From assembly GCA_012842725.1 (NCBI GenBank), contig DUSG01000105.1, positions 1-7,842 on the forward strand: a stretch of DNA of 7,842 bases, in the 5' to 3' direction. Position 1 is the first letter of the stretch, and each line of letters begins with the position of its first letter. Under the pieces are notes generated by a model. That model saw nothing but the letters and a program-made list of their open reading frames with translations. It was not told the origin of the DNA and ran no database searches. The stretch is from Clostridiales bacterium. GTDB lineage: Bacteria; Bacillota; Clostridia; Lutisporales; Lutisporaceae. The translations under genes were made by a program, and so were the position numbers. Positions 4,610 through 7,842 of the stretch are shown here, one piece after another.

Positions 4610-5909
4610 ATGATTAGCTCTATAGGCAGTAAAATCAAAAGTTTACGCAAAAATAAAAAACTTACACAAGCACAGTTATGTGGAGATAAAATAAATAGAA
4701 GTGTGTTAAGCCTTATAGAAAATAACAAAATGGAGCCATCTTTATCGCAACTGAATCATATTTGCAAAGTACTAGATGTACCTATTACATATTTCATTTC
4801 TGATATAAATTACAGTGAGACTGCACAGATCGCATACAACTATGAAAAACTTAATTTAGCTAAATCTTTTTTTTGCAGGTGAGTATGAACATATTATAAA
4901 GTTATATGAGCATGATTATCAGCAATTTGAAGCCATAGATAACGTTAATAAGCATTACTATTTAGGTATGTCATACTATAACTTGAAAATATATAAAGAA
5001 GCAATTATGGCTTTAAAAAAATATATCAAAACCTTCTCTAAAACACCCATATCTTATCAGAAAGATAACTCTATGGAATATGCTACAGCGCTTAACACCA
5101 TTTCTAAAATATACATACAAAGAAGAAATTATAAAAAAGCTGAAGAATACCTTATAAAAGCCTTTAATTTCTTAACTGAACAAAATGAAATAAATTCATT
5201 GATATATTGTATAGTTATAAATAATTTGTCACTTGTTTATAATAATACGGCTCAATACAAAAAAACTTATACCCTTATAAATGATTTTTTCCATACTCAT
5301 AACAATTTATCTTACAGAATTGTTGCACCACAACTACACAAAGCCATGAACGTAGCATGTTATAATTTGGATAAATATGATGAGGCTATAGAACACGTTA
5401 AAAAAAGTATTCTTTTATGTGATTATGAAGGAAATCATCACGAACTTGGACGTTCATATATAGATTACATTAATGCTTTAAGGTATTCTCATAGATTTTC
5501 TGAAGCCTTTGAGATAGTGGAAAAATGCAAAAAAGAATTCTATAACAACAAAGTTTTATATAGAAAATTTTGCATGCAAGAACTTATATTATATTTCAAC
5601 ACAGGTAATTATTCAAAAGTTGTAGAATTACTCAAAAAAATAAATGTTAAAGAGCTGCAAGAAATGGGAAAAAACAATTATTATTTTATTTCAGGTCATA
5701 TAGCATTTATCAATAAAGACTATGAAGCAGCTCTTAAGAAATTTAAAAAATGCGAAACATATTTCACAAAAAATATGTATCATTATGACTTGGCTTTAAT
5801 GTATGATGACTTGTTTGCAATAACAGGAGACAAGCTGTTTGAAGAAAAAAAGAAAACATCACTGTTAAGTAATGCTGTCAGACGCAATGTCGTTATTAAT
5901 CCAACTTAA
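4610..5909 (+). pseudogene. RRNPP/Rgg-PlcR-type HTH-TPR peptide-responsive regulator, frameshifted
   Basis: ATG at 4610 follows GAGGTG (4598-4603) by 6 bases, a better start than the upstream in-frame GTG. The first frame (90 residues) holds an XRE-type helix-turn-helix: IGSKIKSLRKNKKLTQAQL, then SVLSLIENNKMEPSLSQL and VLDVPITYFIS. It stops at 4882. Removing one T from the eight-T run at 4867-4874 joins it to the frame ending at 5909, giving about 432 residues, normal for this class. The rest is helical TPR repeats, e.g. YYLGMSYYNLKIYKEAIMAL, ALNTISKIYIQRRNYKKAEE and AMNVACYNLDKYDEAIEHVK. In this family the TPR groove binds a re-imported peptide pheromone and switches DNA binding. The divergent secreted-peptide gene is the likely cognate. 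The break could be a sequencing error, a true inactivation, phase variation, or be bypassed by slippage. Confidence 0.85.
4867..4874 (+). other. Eight-T homopolymer at the regulator frameshift
   Basis: A run of eight T sits exactly where the HTH and TPR frames fall out of register. Seven T restore a continuous reading frame (AKSFFAGEYEHI). Such runs are prone to replication and transcription slippage and to sequencing error. Confidence 0.7.
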
Positions 5910-5915
5910 TATATT

Positions 5916-6048
5916 AATACCGGCATCATCACGATGCCGGCACTTGTTTATATGAATATCATAAAAATTTTATCACATCAATGCTTGCTTTCTGATACAT
6001 CATCAGTATAATTTATTGATTACTACTTTTTTGATATATTATATAAAT
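5916..6048. repeat. Right copy of the imperfect ~130-bp direct repeat
   Basis: Partner of 2316-2446, offset by exactly 3600 bases over the identical 32-base core. It spans the hairpin, the intergenic space and the last codons of the ABC exporter. The stop-proximal sequence (NLYNISKK) corresponds to NLYNVSK in the left copy. The two copies enclose the regulator, the peptide gene and the radical-SAM-like gene. Confidence 0.8.
5917..5943. terminator. Hairpin, copy 2, between regulator and ABC exporter
   Basis: CCGGCATC (5920-5927), ATCAC loop, GATGCCGG (5933-5940), identical to copy 1. It lies 10 bases after the regulator stop and about 80 bases after the convergent ABC stop, the place for a bidirectional terminator. 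The U tract is weak on both strands. Confidence 0.6.
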
Positions 6049-7711
6049 TGTAGAAAAACCCTCTATTTTCCATAAGCTCATTGAAAGTACCTTGCTCCAT
6101 CAGTGTTCCGTCCTTTAAAACTATTATCTCATCATATTTTTTCAAGATTTCCTCATTCAGCTTGTGGGTGACAACTATGCAAGTTAGGTCTGGCATTTTT
6201 AAAATAGAGTTCTCTATGTTGTAAGATGTTTCATTGTCCAATGATGATGTAGCTTCATCAATTACAAGTATAGGTGTATTTTTAATTATAGCCCTCGCTA
6301 TGGCCATTCTCTGTTTTTCTCCTCCGGATAGGTTACAGCCATTCTCGCCAACTGAACTGTTTATATCATCATCCAATTTATTTATCAAATCTCTCAAACC
6401 TGATTTTTCTATTGCATTTTTTATATCTTTATCATCATAATTTTCAAACAAAGTGATATTGTCTTTTATACTGCTGTCAAACATATAAATGTTCTGATGG
6501 ATTATGGTAATAAGCTTATATAAATCTCCAGCTTTTATCTTTCTGTTATCTATACCATCGATAAGAATGTCTCCCGAGAAACTATCATAATACCTCAGTA
6601 GAAGTTTCAATATGGTGGATTTACCTCCGCCGCTGTTTCCTAGAATTGCATATTTCTTGCCTTTTTCAACGACAAAGTTTACATCCTTTAAGACATTCTT
6701 TTCACCGTCATAAGAAAAAGATACGTTGTTAAAACATATTCTATCATCAAAGGAATTCTTGTTTATTCCTTCAATGCTTTCATCATTTTTATTAAGAATA
6801 TCATATATTTTATCTTCAATAAGTTTTACGGACTTTAATCTGTTAAGCCTTGAAGATAGTACTACAAGAGGATTTACAATATTATTCATCAACTGTGTTA
6901 TACCAAGCATTAGGCCAATAGTCATTCTGCCTTTTATAACAAAATATGCGGTTATTACCAGAGTACCAAGAAAAATCATAAATCCACATGCTGTTGCTAA
7001 AGAATCTATAGTTCCTGCAAAAACATTATATCTGTATTTTGACAATTCGGTTCCTTCATTGGCTTTCCCGTAATCATCAAAAACCCTTTTTTCTATGTTG
7101 AATCCCTTAACAACCTCGAAACCGGATAAAATATCCTTTATTTTTACAGTAAACATTCCTATGGAATCAGAATATTTATCTTTATATTTGCTCAATGATT
7201 TGCCGAAAACGGCAGGTATACTCATAGGAATTAACTCTGCAATAAAAACGAATATTGCCACATAAAGGTTAAGTCTTATCAAAGCAACTGTAGCTATTAT
7301 AAAAGCCACCAGATTAGAGAATAAATCGAACAGATTGTTATAATAATCCTGTTCTAGTATATTAATATCATTGGTCAGAAGCGATATATTCTTGGCACTG
7401 TTTTCTTCATTAAATAAGCTTATATTGCGATATATTATCTTGCTGAAGATTTGATTTTTCAATTCTATAAGACATTTTTTCAGCATATTAGCTCTCAATA
7501 CTTTGGTTGTTATCCATACAATAATAGACATCAGAGTGTACAGTAAAAAGACTATGACTGAATTTTTAAGATCATTCACGCTTCCTATTGATGCTGCATC
7601 AACTATCAACTTCAGCACAAATGCCATAGCTACATTTAGAGCCGAATCAGCAACAGTAAATATTATATTTAGCAGAAACAAAAATTTATGTCTAAGTAAA
7701 TATTTGTACAT
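6023..7711 (-). CDS. ABC exporter, half-transporter with fused membrane and ATPase domains
   Basis: The product has 562 residues. A six-helix membrane domain (about 1-300) precedes one nucleotide-binding domain. Walker A is GNSGGGKST (358-366), the Q-loop is IHQN (Q406), the signature LSGGEKQR starts at 461, Walker B is ILVIDE (481-486), the D-loop is SSLD (489-492) and the switch histidine is H516 in VTHK. All catalytic motifs are intact. This is the MsbA/MdlB/LmrA-like exporter architecture; it acts as a dimer in the cytoplasmic membrane. There is no N-terminal C39 peptidase, so it would not itself cleave a leader. The substrate cannot be read from sequence; drug, lipid or peptide are possible, and its position near a peptide/regulator module makes peptide export a reasonable guess. 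AGGGGG lies 6 bases before ATG. Its start is one base after a stop in an upstream frame, suggesting an operon. Its last 15 codons or so lie in the right direct repeat. Confidence 0.93.
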   Translation of the reverse strand: MYKYLLRHKFLFLLNIIFTVADSALNVAMAFVLKLIVDAASIGSVNDLKNSVIVFLLYTLMSIIVWITTKVLRANMLKKCLIELKNQIFSKIIYRNISLFNEENSAKNISLLTNDINILEQDYYNNLFDLFSNLVAFIIATVALIRLNLYVAIFVFIAELIPMSIPAVFGKSLSKYKDKYSDSIGMFTVKIKDILSGFEVVKGFNIEKRVFDDYGKANEGTELSKYRYNVFAGTIDSLATACGFMIFLGTLVITAYFVIKGRMTIGLMLGITQLMNNIVNPLVVLSSRLNRLKSVKLIEDKIYDILNKNDESIEGINKNSFDDRICFNNVSFSYDGEKNVLKDVNFVVEKGKKYAILGNSGGGKSTILKLLLRYYDSFSGDILIDGIDNRKIKAGDLYKLITIIHQNIYMFDSSIKDNITLFENYDDKDIKNAIEKSGLRDLINKLDDDINSSVGENGCNLSGGEKQRMAIARAIIKNTPILVIDEATSSLDNETSYNIENSILKMPDLTCIVVTHKLNEEILKKYDEIIVLKDGTLMEQGTFNELMENRGFFYNLYNISKK

Positions 7712-7712
7712 A

Positions 7713-7842
7713 TTAAACCCCCTGTTTTACTTTCCATGCTAAAATTACATCATCAAGTATATAGCCATTAAACAGATTCCTGTAACTTATCTGTTCTACA
7801 GAAGCCTTTTATATAATCTCCATAATCAACCCCTTTAGTTAA
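7713..7842 (-). pseudogene. 3' end of an upstream gene, frame uncertain (partial)
   Basis: Two minus-strand readings look protein-like. One enters from the window edge (LTKGVDYGDYIKGF...) and stops at 7768-7770. The other is open from 7808 to a stop at 7713-7715, one base before the ABC start, and ends NGYILDDVILAWKVKQGV, but it has no ATG, GTG or TTG start. A frameshift near the AAAA run at about 7807-7810 would join them into one coding end coupled to the ABC gene. With only 130 bases visible, I cannot name a family. Alternatively, only the first reading is real and the rest is spacer. Confidence 0.35.

Noticed and set aside
2316..6048. Insertion sequence or transposon explanation for the repeats
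   Set aside because: No transposase, integrase or terminal inverted repeats are visible; the repeats are long, diverged and include ABC coding sequence, unlike target-site duplications.
1..7842. CRISPR array, tRNA or rRNA genes
   Set aside because: No regularly spaced repeats and no tRNA or rRNA signature sequences were seen on either strand.

Overview
The window is AT-rich throughout and has strong AGGAGG-type ribosome binding sites, a TPP riboswitch with a Rho-independent expression platform, an ECF-type thiamine transporter and protein families typical of Clostridia. It most likely comes from a Clostridium or close relative. No tRNA, rRNA, transposase or CRISPR array is visible.

Left block (1-2294, all minus strand). 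A two-gene cluster encodes a 44-residue CXXC protein of the CD1871A type and a membrane 4Fe-4S protein that runs off the left edge. The cluster has its own promoter (784-811). The thiamine transporter gene thiT (909-1550) comes next, controlled by a TPP riboswitch and terminator (1594-1734) and closed by a terminator at 832-868. An alkylguanine-DNA alkyltransferase gene (1806-2294) follows.

Middle block (about 2316-5943). Two imperfect direct repeats of about 130 bp, exactly 3600 bp apart at their conserved core, bracket a small accessory module. It holds (i) a 444-residue radical-SAM/SPASM-like protein whose core CxxxCxxC motif is degenerate although its SPASM cysteines remain; (ii) a 32-codon ORF just downstream of it; (iii) a 42-residue peptide with a clear Sec signal sequence, a good ribosome binding site and an 18-residue predicted mature part; and (iv) a divergent XRE-HTH plus TPR regulator of the RRNPP/Rgg/PlcR type, split by a frameshift in an eight-T tract. 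Several palindromes and an 18-bp inverted repeat lie in the intergenic regions. My reading is a peptide-pheromone/regulator pair next to a RiPP-like pseudo-maturase, analogous to streptococcal Rgg-SHP-radical SAM loci. The parts are read from sequence; the joint function is inference.

Right block (6023-7842, minus strand). A complete half-size ABC exporter (562 aa) converges on the regulator, with the second hairpin between them. Its C-terminal coding sequence lies inside the right repeat, and a diverged version of that end lies in the left repeat. This suggests that ogt and the ABC gene were once neighbours, or that a second ABC gene was lost. A fragment of an upstream gene, with an uncertain frame, lies at the right edge.
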